Source of the DNA: Archangium sp.
GTDB lineage: Bacteria; Myxococcota; Myxococcia; Myxococcales; Myxococcaceae
Direction of reading: 5' to 3'
DNA: 64,000 bases
NCBI GenBank assembly: GCA_030695565.1
Contig: JAUYRZ010000007.1
Location: 1-64,000, forward strand
This document shows positions 12,633 to 20,542 of the stretch, in pieces. The translations under genes were made by a program, and so were the position numbers. The notes beneath the pieces were generated by a model, which was given only the letters and a program-made list of their open reading frames with translations, was not told where the DNA came from and made no database searches. Position 1 is the first letter of the stretch, and each line of letters opens with the position of its first letter.

Positions 12633-13546
12633 GAAGCGGCCCCTTCGCCCTTGAGCACGCGCAGCATGATGTCTTCGAGCTTCGCCGGCTGCATCGCGAC
12701 GTCAGCCACCGGGAGCCCCGCGGCGAAGAGCGCCGACAACACCTGCGCAGAGGTCTGCGTGCCTGCTCGTTCGACGAACTGCATTTCGAGGTGATCCCTG
12801 GACAGCGTGCCGATGATGCCCGCGGGCAGTGCGTCGACCTTCGAGACGAAACGCACCACCAGCTGCTTGTGACCCAGGCGCTGCATGAGCGCGTCCTTCT
12901 CCTCGAGCAGCAGCAGCTTGCCCTTGTCGATCACGCCCACGCGGTCGGCGAGCTCTTGTGCTTCTTCGAGGTAGTGCGTGGTGAGCACCACCGTGGTGCC
13001 TTCGGCCTTCAACTTGCGCACGTAGTTCCACAGGTCGCGGCGCAGCTCGACGTCGACACCCGCGGTCGGCTCGTCGAGGAACACCAGCTTCGGCTTGTGC
13101 ACCAGCGCCTTGGCGATGAGGAGCCGCCGCTTCATGCCGCCCGACAACGCGCGGGTCTGCGCGCTCGCCTTCGAGGTGAGGGAGAGCGCCGCGAGCAGCT
13201 CGTCGATCCACGCGTCGTTGGCGGGCCGGCCGAAGTAGCCCAGCTGAATGCGCAACGACTCGCGCACGGTGAAGAAGGGATCGAAGTTGATCTCCTGCGG
13301 CACCAGGCCGACCTGGTAGCGCGGGCTCACCGAGTCGACGTCGAGGTCGGTGCCGAAGAGGCTGATCGTCCCGCTCGTCTTGCGCACCAGGCCGCAAGCA
13401 GCACCGATGAGCGTGGTCTTGCCGGCTCCGTTGGGGCCGAGCAGGGCGAAGATTTCACCCGCTTCGATTCGTAAGGACACGCCGTCGAGGGCGCGCATCG
13501 AGCCGTACTGTTTGACCAGACCCACCACTTCGAGCACCGGAGCCAT
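12629..13546 (-). CDS. ABC transporter ATP-binding protein (ABC-2 exporter)
   Basis: 305 residues. It has a Walker A motif (LLGPNGAGKTT, about residue 36), a Q-loop region (VGLVPQEINF), a signature (ALSGGMKRRL), Walker B (LVFLDEPTAGVD) and a switch His (LTTHYLEEA). A roughly 80-residue C-terminal extension is typical of the DrrA/YadG subfamily. Coupled to the permease downstream by a 4-bp overlap. It powers inner-membrane export by that permease. Confidence 0.95.
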   Translation of the reverse strand: MAPVLEVVGLVKQYGSMRALDGVSLRIEAGEIFALLGPNGAGKTTLIGAACGLVRKTSGTISLFGTDLDVDSVSPRYQVGLVPQEINFDPFFTVRESLRIQLGYFGRPANDAWIDELLAALSLTSKASAQTRALSGGMKRRLLIAKALVHKPKLVFLDEPTAGVDVELRRDLWNYVRKLKAEGTTVVLTTHYLEEAQELADRVGVIDKGKLLLLEEKDALMQRLGHKQLVVRFVSKVDALPAGIIGTLSRDHLEMQFVERAGTQTSAQVLSALFAAGLPVADVAMQPAKLEDIMLRVLKGEGAAS

Positions 13547-13651
13547 CTCGTGTTCCTCTACCGTTCACCCCGGGAGCAGTCGAGGGGCCACTTGGCGCAC
13601 GGACCATTGGGAAACGAGCAGGCACTCCTGTAAACCGGCAGCCACCACGCC

Positions 13652-14071
13652 ATGAAGATCTCTGCGCTTCTCCTTGCTGCGGTCGTTGCTCTTGGCGCGG
13701 CGCCCGTTCGCGCTGAAGACGTGGTTCAGCCTGCGCCGAAACAGCGCGGCTTCATGACCGGCCTCGGAATGGGTTTCCTGATCGGCGGGATGGCGAGCAT
13801 TGGCATGGGCGTGGGTGGGCTGCTGGGGGCGAACGACGCCGAGTACCACCTCTCGCGTTACGACTCCCCGACCGCGCTCGAGCAGCCCGGCTACGACGCC
13901 TTGAAGAGCCGCCTCGAGACCAGCACCGCCCTCGCCGTGACCGGCTTCATCGGCGGTGCGCTGGCGATCGCGGGGGGCATCACCTTCATCATGCTCGACG
14001 GCCCGACGCCTGCGGTGGCGTTCGTGCCGACGGCGCAGGGCGGCGTGCTGGTCTTCAGCGGCCGGTTTTAG
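13652..14071 (+). CDS. Small exported or membrane hypothetical protein
   Basis: 139 residues with a signal peptide (MKISALLLAAVVALGAAPVRA) and two Gly-rich hydrophobic helices (GLGMGFLIGGMASIGMGVGG and ALAVTGFIGGALAIAGGITF) separated by a charged loop. It is divergent from the ABC operon, with 105 bp between them. It converges with the hydrolase gene with only 9 bp between the stops. No family recognised. Confidence 0.7.
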   Translation: MKISALLLAAVVALGAAPVRAEDVVQPAPKQRGFMTGLGMGFLIGGMASIGMGVGGLLGANDAEYHLSRYDSPTALEQPGYDALKSRLETSTALAVTGFIGGALAIAGGITFIMLDGPTPAVAFVPTAQGGVLVFSGRF

Positions 14072-14080
14072 TCCTGCAGA

Positions 14081-16054
14081 TCAGTTGCAGGGGTCGTTGA
14101 TGCCACGCGCTGAGACGATCGCCGGTCCCTCGGAGGTGCCGACCCCCGCGAGGAAACAGCCGACCTGTGAACCCGTGCCCGCGACATCGAACACGATGAA
14201 GTGACCCAGCTCGAACGGTGTCTGCAATTGCACCGTGCCCGCGGTCACGCCGTTCAGATTGTTGCGCAGCGGGAAGGCCGTCGACGTGCTCTGCCCATCG
14301 AGCCGGAGCGTGCGGGGCAGGGTGGGGTCGAGCTCTTCACCCAGCAACGTGGTGCCCAGCGCGCCACCAATGGCCGCCTGCGCACCGGGGTGGAAGTAGC
14401 CGTCGGTCAACCCCTGCGGCAAGAAGAACGGCTTGGGCACCTGGCCGTCGTACGGCTCGCGCGCGACGTGACGGGCCTTCGCGGTCGGGTCCGTCGAGTC
14501 CCACAAGGTCTGGAACGCGTGCAGCAGCGGGTGCGAACGGTCGAGCACTTCACCGGTCTTGAAGCTGAGGAGCAGCTCGAGCGTGGTGCGCAGGTTGACC
14601 GGGTAGGTCGTCTGCGTGGCCACCTCGATCAACATGCCGCCCGCGCCTGAGAACACGTAGCCCTTGATGCGCGGATCCACCGTGGCCACCGGGATGCCGA
14701 TGGTGGAGCCCATCGAGTGACCCATCGCCGAGAGGCGCTCCATGTTCACGCGCGTGGTGCCGCCGCCTTCGACGGGCAGCTCGACGGTGGTGAGCAGGCG
14801 GGTGAGGTAGACCACCTCCATCGCGGCGACCGACATGTTGTCGACGGTCGAGTCGATGTCACCGAACAGGTCGTACAGCCGCAGCCCTGAGGTGTCGGGC
14901 GGGGTGTCGCGATCGCCGTGCAGGGGAAAGTCGAAGCCCAGCGTGGCCAACCCGCGGCGCGCGAGGAAGGTGGAAGGGCCCGAGCCGAGCGGAGGATCGC
15001 CCAGCATGTCGCGCGTCGAGGTCTGCGGGAGCGGGCCACGATCCATCACCTCGCGGTACTCCCCGCCGCTGCCGTGCAGGTACATGCTCAAGGGGAAACC
15101 CGTGGGGGGCGCCGCGGTCTTCGGAATTCCCAGCGAGAGCCGTACCGACTGCGTGCCCTGCTGCACCGGCGTCTGCCCGTCCGCGCTCCACACGATGCGG
15201 CCCTTGCCGGGGCGCGCTCCAGGCTGCACCTGCGGCACGCGATATCGCGCCGTGTAGAGCACGAAGTCGGGGAACTCTTCGACGCGGGTCCACGGCTGCT
15301 CGAGCACGGGCGCGGGCAGCGTCTCCACCCAGGCGGCAAGCTTCTTGAGCGTGGCGTTGGGGTCGATGGTGCGGAACACCGTGCCGCCGATCACCTTGTT
15401 GCGGCTGAAGCGCGAGGTGTCGAGGTAGCTGCGCAGCGGGGCGAGCGCGGCTTTCGCCTTCGCATCGGCCGAGGGGAGCTGCTCCAGCGCGTCATGAAAA
15501 GCGCGGCTGCGGCCGAGCGGCTTCCCGGCTGTATCCTTCAGCGCATCCAGCAGCACCACCGCGTACAGGGTCGACTCGCGGCGCGGGAAGCCCTGCACCG
15601 GCGTGACGGCCAGCAACGACGCGGGGCGGTAGGTGATGGCCTCGGCGGTGAACTGCGTGTCGACCGGAAATCGGCGGCCGTACTCCTTCGAGTCGGGGTC
15701 GATGTCGATGAGCTGAATCGCGGCGTCCTGCGTGAGGGTGAGCGCCGCGGTGGGGAGCGTCGCCGAATCGAGCGTGCCCGACAGGGTGAAGAACGCGCCG
15801 GCGTTGACGCCCCAGCCATCGCGCACGCGATCGTCGATGGTCTCGAGCCACATCTTCACCAGGGCGGGCCGCGCACCGGGCCAGCGCTCGAGGTTGTAAG
15901 TGCCGTCTGCCTGCTTCCGCAATTCACTGGGCAGCGGCACCGCCCAGAAGCCGTCACCCGCGGGGTCGAAGTTCACCTGGGTGGAGCGCTCGACGAAGGG
16001 CTCCTCGCAGCCGACGAGGAACAGAACCGACAGGGCCAGCACGATGCGTTGCAT
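14081..16054 (-). CDS. Alpha/beta-hydrolase-like lipoprotein
   Basis: 657 residues from the ATG at 16054. A lipoprotein signal (LALSVLFLVGC) precedes the mature protein. In the middle are an oxyanion-type motif (MYLHGSGG) and a nucleophile elbow (GHSMGSTIG), with a strand context (IKGYVFSGAGG) typical of alpha/beta hydrolases. A C-terminal His region (DGYFHPGAQ, ELGHFIVF) could supply the catalytic His. The large size and N-terminal domain of about 280 residues resemble bacterial lipase-like envelope proteins. Substrate unknown; an outer-membrane esterase or lipase is plausible. Confidence 0.75.
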   Translation of the reverse strand: MQRIVLALSVLFLVGCEEPFVERSTQVNFDPAGDGFWAVPLPSELRKQADGTYNLERWPGARPALVKMWLETIDDRVRDGWGVNAGAFFTLSGTLDSATLPTAALTLTQDAAIQLIDIDPDSKEYGRRFPVDTQFTAEAITYRPASLLAVTPVQGFPRRESTLYAVVLLDALKDTAGKPLGRSRAFHDALEQLPSADAKAKAALAPLRSYLDTSRFSRNKVIGGTVFRTIDPNATLKKLAAWVETLPAPVLEQPWTRVEEFPDFVLYTARYRVPQVQPGARPGKGRIVWSADGQTPVQQGTQSVRLSLGIPKTAAPPTGFPLSMYLHGSGGEYREVMDRGPLPQTSTRDMLGDPPLGSGPSTFLARRGLATLGFDFPLHGDRDTPPDTSGLRLYDLFGDIDSTVDNMSVAAMEVVYLTRLLTTVELPVEGGGTTRVNMERLSAMGHSMGSTIGIPVATVDPRIKGYVFSGAGGMLIEVATQTTYPVNLRTTLELLLSFKTGEVLDRSHPLLHAFQTLWDSTDPTAKARHVAREPYDGQVPKPFFLPQGLTDGYFHPGAQAAIGGALGTTLLGEELDPTLPRTLRLDGQSTSTAFPLRNNLNGVTAGTVQLQTPFELGHFIVFDVAGTGSQVGCFLAGVGTSEGPAIVSARGINDPCN

Positions 16055-16088
16055 GCACACGCTGCTACCACGAGACTGCGGTCACCTC

Positions 16089-16532
16089 ATGGCCGCGGCA
16101 GACGAAGTGAAGCGCATCTTGACCCTGACCCGGGGCGATCCGGTGAAGGCCTACGATTTGGTGCAGGCGCAGCTCTCGGTGTTGGTGCTCAGAACGCAGG
16201 TGATGTTGTCGCTCTCGGGCATCGTCATCACCGTCACCGGGTTCTCGGGGCGCACCATCGCGCAGACCAGTGAGCTCGCGCGAAACCTGGTGGCGGCGGG
16301 CATTCTCGTCGTGCTCGGAGCCGCCGGCGTGGCCATCGGTGGCGTGTTGCGGCTGCGGTGGCTCACGCAGGAGCTGAGCGATGACACCGAGGCGACCATC
16401 AGCCGCATGCTCGCCATGCGTGATCAGAAGGCGCGTTACCTCAACACCGCGTTGTTGCTCTTCATGGTGGGCTTCGCCTGCTACTGCGTGGCGATCGCGC
16501 TGATGCTCGCGGCCACCAAGGTCGGCGGATGA
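16089..16532 (+). CDS. Small inner-membrane hypothetical protein
   Basis: 147 residues from ATG 16089. An amphipathic N-terminal helix (ADEVKRILTLTRGDPVKAYDLV) is followed by three membrane helices: VMLSLSGIVITVTGF, LVAAGILVVLGAAGVAIGG, and ALLLFMVGFACYCVAIALML. Its TGA overlaps the ATG of a 39-codon gene (ATGA). Divergent from the hydrolase lipoprotein (34 bp), so the two share a promoter region. No family recognised. Confidence 0.7.
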   Translation: MAAADEVKRILTLTRGDPVKAYDLVQAQLSVLVLRTQVMLSLSGIVITVTGFSGRTIAQTSELARNLVAAGILVVLGAAGVAIGGVLRLRWLTQELSDDTEATISRMLAMRDQKARYLNTALLLFMVGFACYCVAIALMLAATKVGG

Positions 16533-16648
16533 AGCGCGACGAGGAGCGCAAAGATCACACCGGCCTGATCATCATCGTGGTGGTCGGTGTCCTGTCGCTG
16601 TCGGTGTGTTGCCTCGGCTCGGCGTTCCTGTTCGGCGTCGGCGTGTGA
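16529..16648 (+). CDS. 39-residue single-pass membrane protein
   Basis: Starts MKRDEERKDHTG and continues into a hydrophobic helix (LIIIVVVGVLSLSVCCLGSAF), then stops. The ATG overlaps the stop of the upstream membrane protein (ATGA), a hallmark of translational coupling. A strongly charged head, one helix and no tail fit a small regulatory or accessory subunit of the upstream protein (inference). It is short enough to be missed by standard gene callers. Confidence 0.6.
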   Translation: MKRDEERKDHTGLIIIVVVGVLSLSVCCLGSAFLFGVGV

Positions 16649-16672
16649 GGAGCTAAGTCGTCGTTTGTAAAC

Positions 16673-16724
16673 AAAATCACTGAGGGTCCGCCCTTCTCCG
16701 GGGGGCTCCGGCTCAGTGACTTTT
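16673..16724. terminator. Bidirectional terminator-like hairpin
   Basis: Inverted repeat AAAATCACTGAG (16673-16684) / CTCAGTGA-C-TTTT (16712-16724) with a GC-rich interior. An 8-bp perfect stem is flanked by A-runs on one side and T-runs on the other, so it could end transcription in both directions. It lies 25 bp after the small membrane gene. Confidence 0.6.
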
Positions 16725-17006
16725 GATGACAAAGCGTCGGTTGGCTCAGAGCACTCGCGGGGCGGGTGGCGAGAAGCAAGTTCGGAATTCGCACCGCCAA
16801 CCCCACTCTTCAGACCACCCCATTCAAGGCGTACGGTACCGGCATGACTCCGATGACCCCGGCTGGACCGCAGAGGTCGAAGAGCAGCACCGCGCTCCTC
16901 CTTTTTTCGAACACACGTACGCTCATTCCGGGAGCGCTCGACGGCGGCAGTCGGGCCGAGGGCAAACGCGGGCTCGATTGAGTCGGCACCACGGCGCCGG
17001 CGTCTG

Positions 17007-17043
17007 CCCTCTCCCCGACCCTCTCCCCCTCGGGGAGAGGGAG
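17007..17043. repeat. REP-like palindromic repeat, copy 1
   Basis: CCCTCTCCCC...CGGGGAGAGGG hairpin directly after the stop of the thioredoxin-TPR gene. It belongs to the same family as the elements near 22491, 52132, 54640 and 60242 (CTCTCCC/GGGAGAG core with CTCACCCC or GGGGTGAG flank). Confidence 0.7.
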
Positions 17044-17046
17044 TTC

Positions 17047-18282
17047 TCATTTGAGCTGAGCTTCCAGCGCGGCGATTCGTTTCTCGCTCACCTGCGTCTT
17101 CGGCAACTTCTTCGCGTACTTCACCGCCTCTTCGATCGTCTTCCGCTTCCCGGCTGCGTCGCCCTTCTTGTCCTGCAGCGACGCCTTGGTATCGAACAGC
17201 CGCAGCTTGCGCGGGCCTTCCTTGCACTTGCTGAGCGCACGCTCGATGGCCTTCAGACCTTCATCGAACTTGCCCAGCTCGCGGTAGATCACCGCCAGCC
17301 GCGCGGGCGGGTTGTAGTCCTTCGGGAACTCCTTCTCGGACAGGAGCAGCGGCTCGACCATCTTCTCTGCCTGCTTCGAGCCCAGCGCCGCGCTCACCCG
17401 ATGCGGATCGAACACGGCCCGCGCTGCCGGAGTCGCCGCCTTCGCGGCCTGCGCCTCGAGGAAGGCGAGCCAGTCACCTGCGAGCTTCTGCGTGGCGGCG
17501 TCATCCTTCGCGGCCTCGCGCTCCGCCACCAACACCTCGTACAGCCCCGACATGTCATCGGGCAGCACGCCTTCGAGCGGGAGCGCCTTGGTGGCCTCGC
17601 GCACCAGGGTGTCGAGGATCGCGCTCTTCTGCTTCCCCTCGGGCAGGTCGACAGCGCACCCGAGGCCCCAGGTGATCGCCGCGACGCGTTCCTGGGCGTT
17701 GGTGAAGAGGGGCAGCTGCTCCATCGTGGTGCGCGCGCAGGCGTCGTGCTGCTTGGCCAGTGACATCGCCGAGAGCATCGAGAGCACGGTGCGCGCCTTC
17801 ACCTCGCCGGCCTCGACGGCCTTCTGGTACTTCTCCGCCGCGACACCTGCGTTCCCGGCGCCCAGCGCATCGTCGGCGTCCCGCACCACGCCCGGCCCAC
17901 CCCGCGCCGCTTCGAGCAGCGCCTGCATCTGGGTCTCGTCGGCGCTGCCCAGCCACTTGAGCACCACCGTCTCTTTGACCGGGTCGATGAACAACAGCGT
18001 GGGCCACACCTCGACGGGGAACTTCTTCAAGAAGGCATCGCTCTTCGCCCGCTCCGTGTCGATGGACGCAAACACCACGTCCTTCTCGAACGCCGCAAAG
18101 GCAGCGCGGGTGAAGACCTGCTCCTTCATGGCGATACAGGTGTGGCACCAGGGCGCCCACGCATCGACGAACAGCAACTTCTTCTGCGCCTTCGCCTGCT
18201 TGAGAGCCCTCGGATAATCGTCGTCGATGAACTTCGGGCCTGTAGCAGCTGACAACACGAGAGCAATCAGAAGCGTCGACAT
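17047..18282 (-). CDS. Secreted thioredoxin-fold protein with TPR-like C-terminal half
   Basis: 411 residues from ATG 18282 with a signal peptide (STLLIALVLSAATG). The thioredoxin fold (about residues 20-135) has the redox motif WAPWCHTC and a cis-Pro site (VWPTLLF). The central and C-terminal parts are helical repeats (for example YRELGKFDEGLKAIERALSKC) like TPRs. Exported proteins of this type act in periplasmic disulphide reduction or redox quality control. The CHTC dipeptide is not that of DsbA or TrxA, so the role is open. Divergent from the STAS-like gene at 18354. Confidence 0.82.
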   Translation of the reverse strand: MSTLLIALVLSAATGPKFIDDDYPRALKQAKAQKKLLFVDAWAPWCHTCIAMKEQVFTRAAFAAFEKDVVFASIDTERAKSDAFLKKFPVEVWPTLLFIDPVKETVVLKWLGSADETQMQALLEAARGGPGVVRDADDALGAGNAGVAAEKYQKAVEAGEVKARTVLSMLSAMSLAKQHDACARTTMEQLPLFTNAQERVAAITWGLGCAVDLPEGKQKSAILDTLVREATKALPLEGVLPDDMSGLYEVLVAEREAAKDDAATQKLAGDWLAFLEAQAAKAATPAARAVFDPHRVSAALGSKQAEKMVEPLLLSEKEFPKDYNPPARLAVIYRELGKFDEGLKAIERALSKCKEGPRKLRLFDTKASLQDKKGDAAGKRKTIEEAVKYAKKLPKTQVSEKRIAALEAQLK

Positions 18283-18353
18283 GGCGCTCTCTATACACCC
18301 CTGACGAACGTCATGCCCACGCGGCGGCGACACTCTGAGATACTCGGGCGGCG

Positions 18354-18824
18354 ATGGAGCTGATCAAGACGTTCGATTCGGTCGATGCGCGTTTTGGTAC
18401 CGCGGGCCCCCTGCTGGTCGCCTTGTATCGGGGCAGCGCGAGCCTCGCGATGCTCGACGAGCTCGATCGCACGCAAGATGCGCTGCTGCGGAAGTTCACC
18501 CGCATCAGCACGCTCACGGTCATCGGGCAGGCCAGCGGAATGTTCAAGGTGGACGAAGCGGTGCGCACGCGCAGCGTGGAGCTCGGCAAGAAGTTCGACG
18601 GCAAGGTCACCGGCTCGGCGATCGTGGTGAACGCCAAGGGGCTCGCCGCGGTGATGGTGCGCACGTTCTTGACTGGGTTCTTTCTTCTCTCGCGCGCAGA
18701 GACGCCGATGAAGACGTTCTCCAAGATCAGCGAAGGGCTGAGCTGGCTGCAGTCGTTCCCCGACCAGGACGTGGGTATCAAGACGCAACTTTCCGAGACT
18801 GACATCGAGCGCTTCATCGCATGA
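18354..18824 (+). CDS. STAS-like hypothetical protein
   Basis: 156 residues. Strand-helix pattern with STLTVIGQASGMFKVDEAV, then KVTGSAIVVNAKGLAAVMVRTFL and a terminal SEGLSWLQSF segment. The design echoes the small protein at 5433 and STAS-like proteins of myxobacteria. Its last codons overlap the ATG of the ElaA-type acetyltransferase (ATGA), so the two are co-translated. No catalytic motif. Confidence 0.65.
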   Translation: MELIKTFDSVDARFGTAGPLLVALYRGSASLAMLDELDRTQDALLRKFTRISTLTVIGQASGMFKVDEAVRTRSVELGKKFDGKVTGSAIVVNAKGLAAVMVRTFLTGFFLLSRAETPMKTFSKISEGLSWLQSFPDQDVGIKTQLSETDIERFIA

Positions 18825-19270
18825 CGTACAGCTTCGATTGGTTGCCGTTCGATCGGCTGAGCGGGCGTGAAGTGCACGACGTGTTGCAGCTGCGTCAGCG
18901 CGTCTTCGTGGTCGAGCAGACCTGTCCGTTCCTCGACGCCGATGGGCTCGACCCGAAGTGTTGGCACGGCCTGGGCCGTGATGAGGCCGGCCTGTTGGTG
19001 GCGACCGCGCGCCTGGTGCCTCCGGGTCTCAAGTACGAAGAGCCCGCCATCGGCCGGGTGGTGACGGCGCCCGAAGCCCGCCGCACCGGAGCCGGCCGCG
19101 CGCTGATGAGCTCGGCCATTCAGCAGGTGCAGCGATTGTTTCCCGGCCAGCACATCCGCCTGGGGGCTCAGCGCTACCTGGAGACCTTCTACGGTTCGTT
19201 CGGGTTCCGCCCCGTCGGCGAGCCGTACGACGAAGACGGCATCGACCACATCGAGATGCTGCGCGGGTAG
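18821..19270 (+). CDS. elaA: ElaA-family GNAT N-acetyltransferase
   Basis: 149 residues, full length for ElaA. Family hallmarks: LQLRQRVFVVEQTCPF.DADG.D near residue 23, the acetyl-CoA segment IGRVVTAPEARRTGAGRALM, and the C-terminal LGAQRYLETFYGSFGFRPVGE.YDEDGI.HIEM. The acyl acceptor of ElaA is not established. Coupled to the preceding STAS-like gene by a 4-bp overlap. Converges with the porin gene. Confidence 0.92.
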   Translation: MTYSFDWLPFDRLSGREVHDVLQLRQRVFVVEQTCPFLDADGLDPKCWHGLGRDEAGLLVATARLVPPGLKYEEPAIGRVVTAPEARRTGAGRALMSSAIQQVQRLFPGQHIRLGAQRYLETFYGSFGFRPVGEPYDEDGIDHIEMLRG

Positions 19271-19333
19271 CCCGCTGGTCTGACTCGGGTGGGAGCTCGT
19301 GGCATTTGCGCTGACTTCCCCGGCGCACGCGGC

Positions 19334-20542
19334 TCAGCCCTTGAGCTTGAGTCTCATGCCGACGAGCAGCGCGTCGCGGCCGTCACCGCCGGGCGTGCGG
19401 TAGTACTGAAGGTCGGGCTGCAGGCTGATGAAGTGGGTGAGGCGCCACTTGTAGAAGAGCTCCACGAAGAACTCCGAGCCGGGGCCGGGCGCGCCGTTGC
19501 GCTGCTGCTGCACGGTGAAGTACCCGAAGCCGATGCCCACGGTGTCGTCCGAGCGGGCGCCCAGCCCGTGGTACGCGAGCGAGCTGCCCACGAAGAAGGA
19601 GATCAACGTGCGGTCGGGTTGCGACCAGCCCACCCGGCTGATCCACGTGAAGCAGCGCACGTCGTCTTTGTCTTCGGGTCGAAGGTAGAGGCGCTCGTCG
19701 TGCTGCACGAAGAAGCCGTAGTTGCTCTCGAAGGTGCGCGGCATCGGCACGTCGCCCACCTCGGCGATCGGCCCCTGCTGGCGGAAGAAGCCCGCGCTGC
19801 TGGTACCGGTGTTCTTCTCGTTCGCGCCGAACGTGTGTTTGGCCGCCACGCTCGCGATGAAGAAGTGACCTGCGCCGGGCACGAACGCCGTGTCGAAGCC
19901 GAAGCTGCCCACCTGCGGCTTTCCTTCGATCAACATCGCGCGGAAGAAGAGCCACTCCAGGGGATTGACGATGAGCGCCGCGCCCAGGCCGTTGGTCGGG
20001 TACGAGGGGAACGGCGTCGAGGGGATCAGGCCGAAGTTGTTGTTGATGAAGTTGCCGCCGAAACGGGGCGTTCCGAACTCGCGGTTCGCGTCCTGCTTGC
20101 CGAGGCGAAGGGTGATCAGCTCCTTGAACAACGACTGCTCGAAGAAGAACTCGCCCAGCTGCACATAGGGCGCCGCTTCGATGTTGCTGATCTCGCTGGT
20201 CGAGCCCACCAGCTGGTTGATGCCCAGGCCGTGGTTGGTCTGGCCGACCGCGTAGAACTTGCCGCCGGGCCACAGGCCGAGCGCTTCGGTCTCGATGGTG
20301 ATCGCCAGGTCGAGGTGGCCACTGACGGCCGAGTTGTCACCGGCAGCCGCCTGCGCCGCGTTCGCGAAGACCTCGGCCGCGTAGATGATGTCGAAGGTGA
20401 TTCCGTGATCGTCGAGCCAGGTGCGCGCGCCGCCCCACTCGCCGGTGAGGTGAGACCCATCCCAATACGCCGGTGGTGCCTCGGCCTTCGGCTCTTCGCC
20501 CGGTTCAGCACCCAACACGGCCAGCAACAGGAGGCCGAACAT
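19334..20542 (-). CDS. OprB-like carbohydrate porin
   Basis: 402 residues from ATG 20542 with a short signal sequence (MFGLLLLAVLGAEP). The opening motif YWDGSHLTGEWGGARTWLDDHGI is the hallmark of OprB/CarO_OprB porins, followed by alternating amphipathic strands (LRLGKQDANREFG, ISRVGWSQPDRTLISFFVGSS) and a terminal LLVGMRLKLKG strand. It should form an outer-membrane beta barrel for sugars or small solutes. The ATG overlaps the stop of the ion-channel gene by one base, so the two are coupled. Confidence 0.88.
   Translation of the reverse strand: MFGLLLLAVLGAEPGEEPKAEAPPAYWDGSHLTGEWGGARTWLDDHGITFDIIYAAEVFANAAQAAAGDNSAVSGHLDLAITIETEALGLWPGGKFYAVGQTNHGLGINQLVGSTSEISNIEAAPYVQLGEFFFEQSLFKELITLRLGKQDANREFGTPRFGGNFINNNFGLIPSTPFPSYPTNGLGAALIVNPLEWLFFRAMLIEGKPQVGSFGFDTAFVPGAGHFFIASVAAKHTFGANEKNTGTSSAGFFRQQGPIAEVGDVPMPRTFESNYGFFVQHDERLYLRPEDKDDVRCFTWISRVGWSQPDRTLISFFVGSSLAYHGLGARSDDTVGIGFGYFTVQQQRNGAPGPGSEFFVELFYKWRLTHFISLQPDLQYYRTPGGDGRDALLVGMRLKLKG

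Larger units (their letters stand above)
16649..17046. other. 398-bp intergenic region between converging units
   Basis: Holds the terminator-like hairpin at its left end and a REP-like element at its right end. A 71-codon frame (16766-16981, plus) starts in mid-region but has no signal, no recognised motif and poor codon bias, so it is not called. Nothing else was recognised. Confidence 0.6.

Noticed and set aside
14918..16273. 451-codon plus frame across the hydrolase lipoprotein
   Set aside because: Arg/Ala/Gly-rich antisense shadow of the minus gene with lipobox and GHSMG motif.
16766..16981. 71-codon plus-strand frame
   Set aside because: No start context, no motif, weak codon bias; lies in an intergenic region with terminator and REP element.
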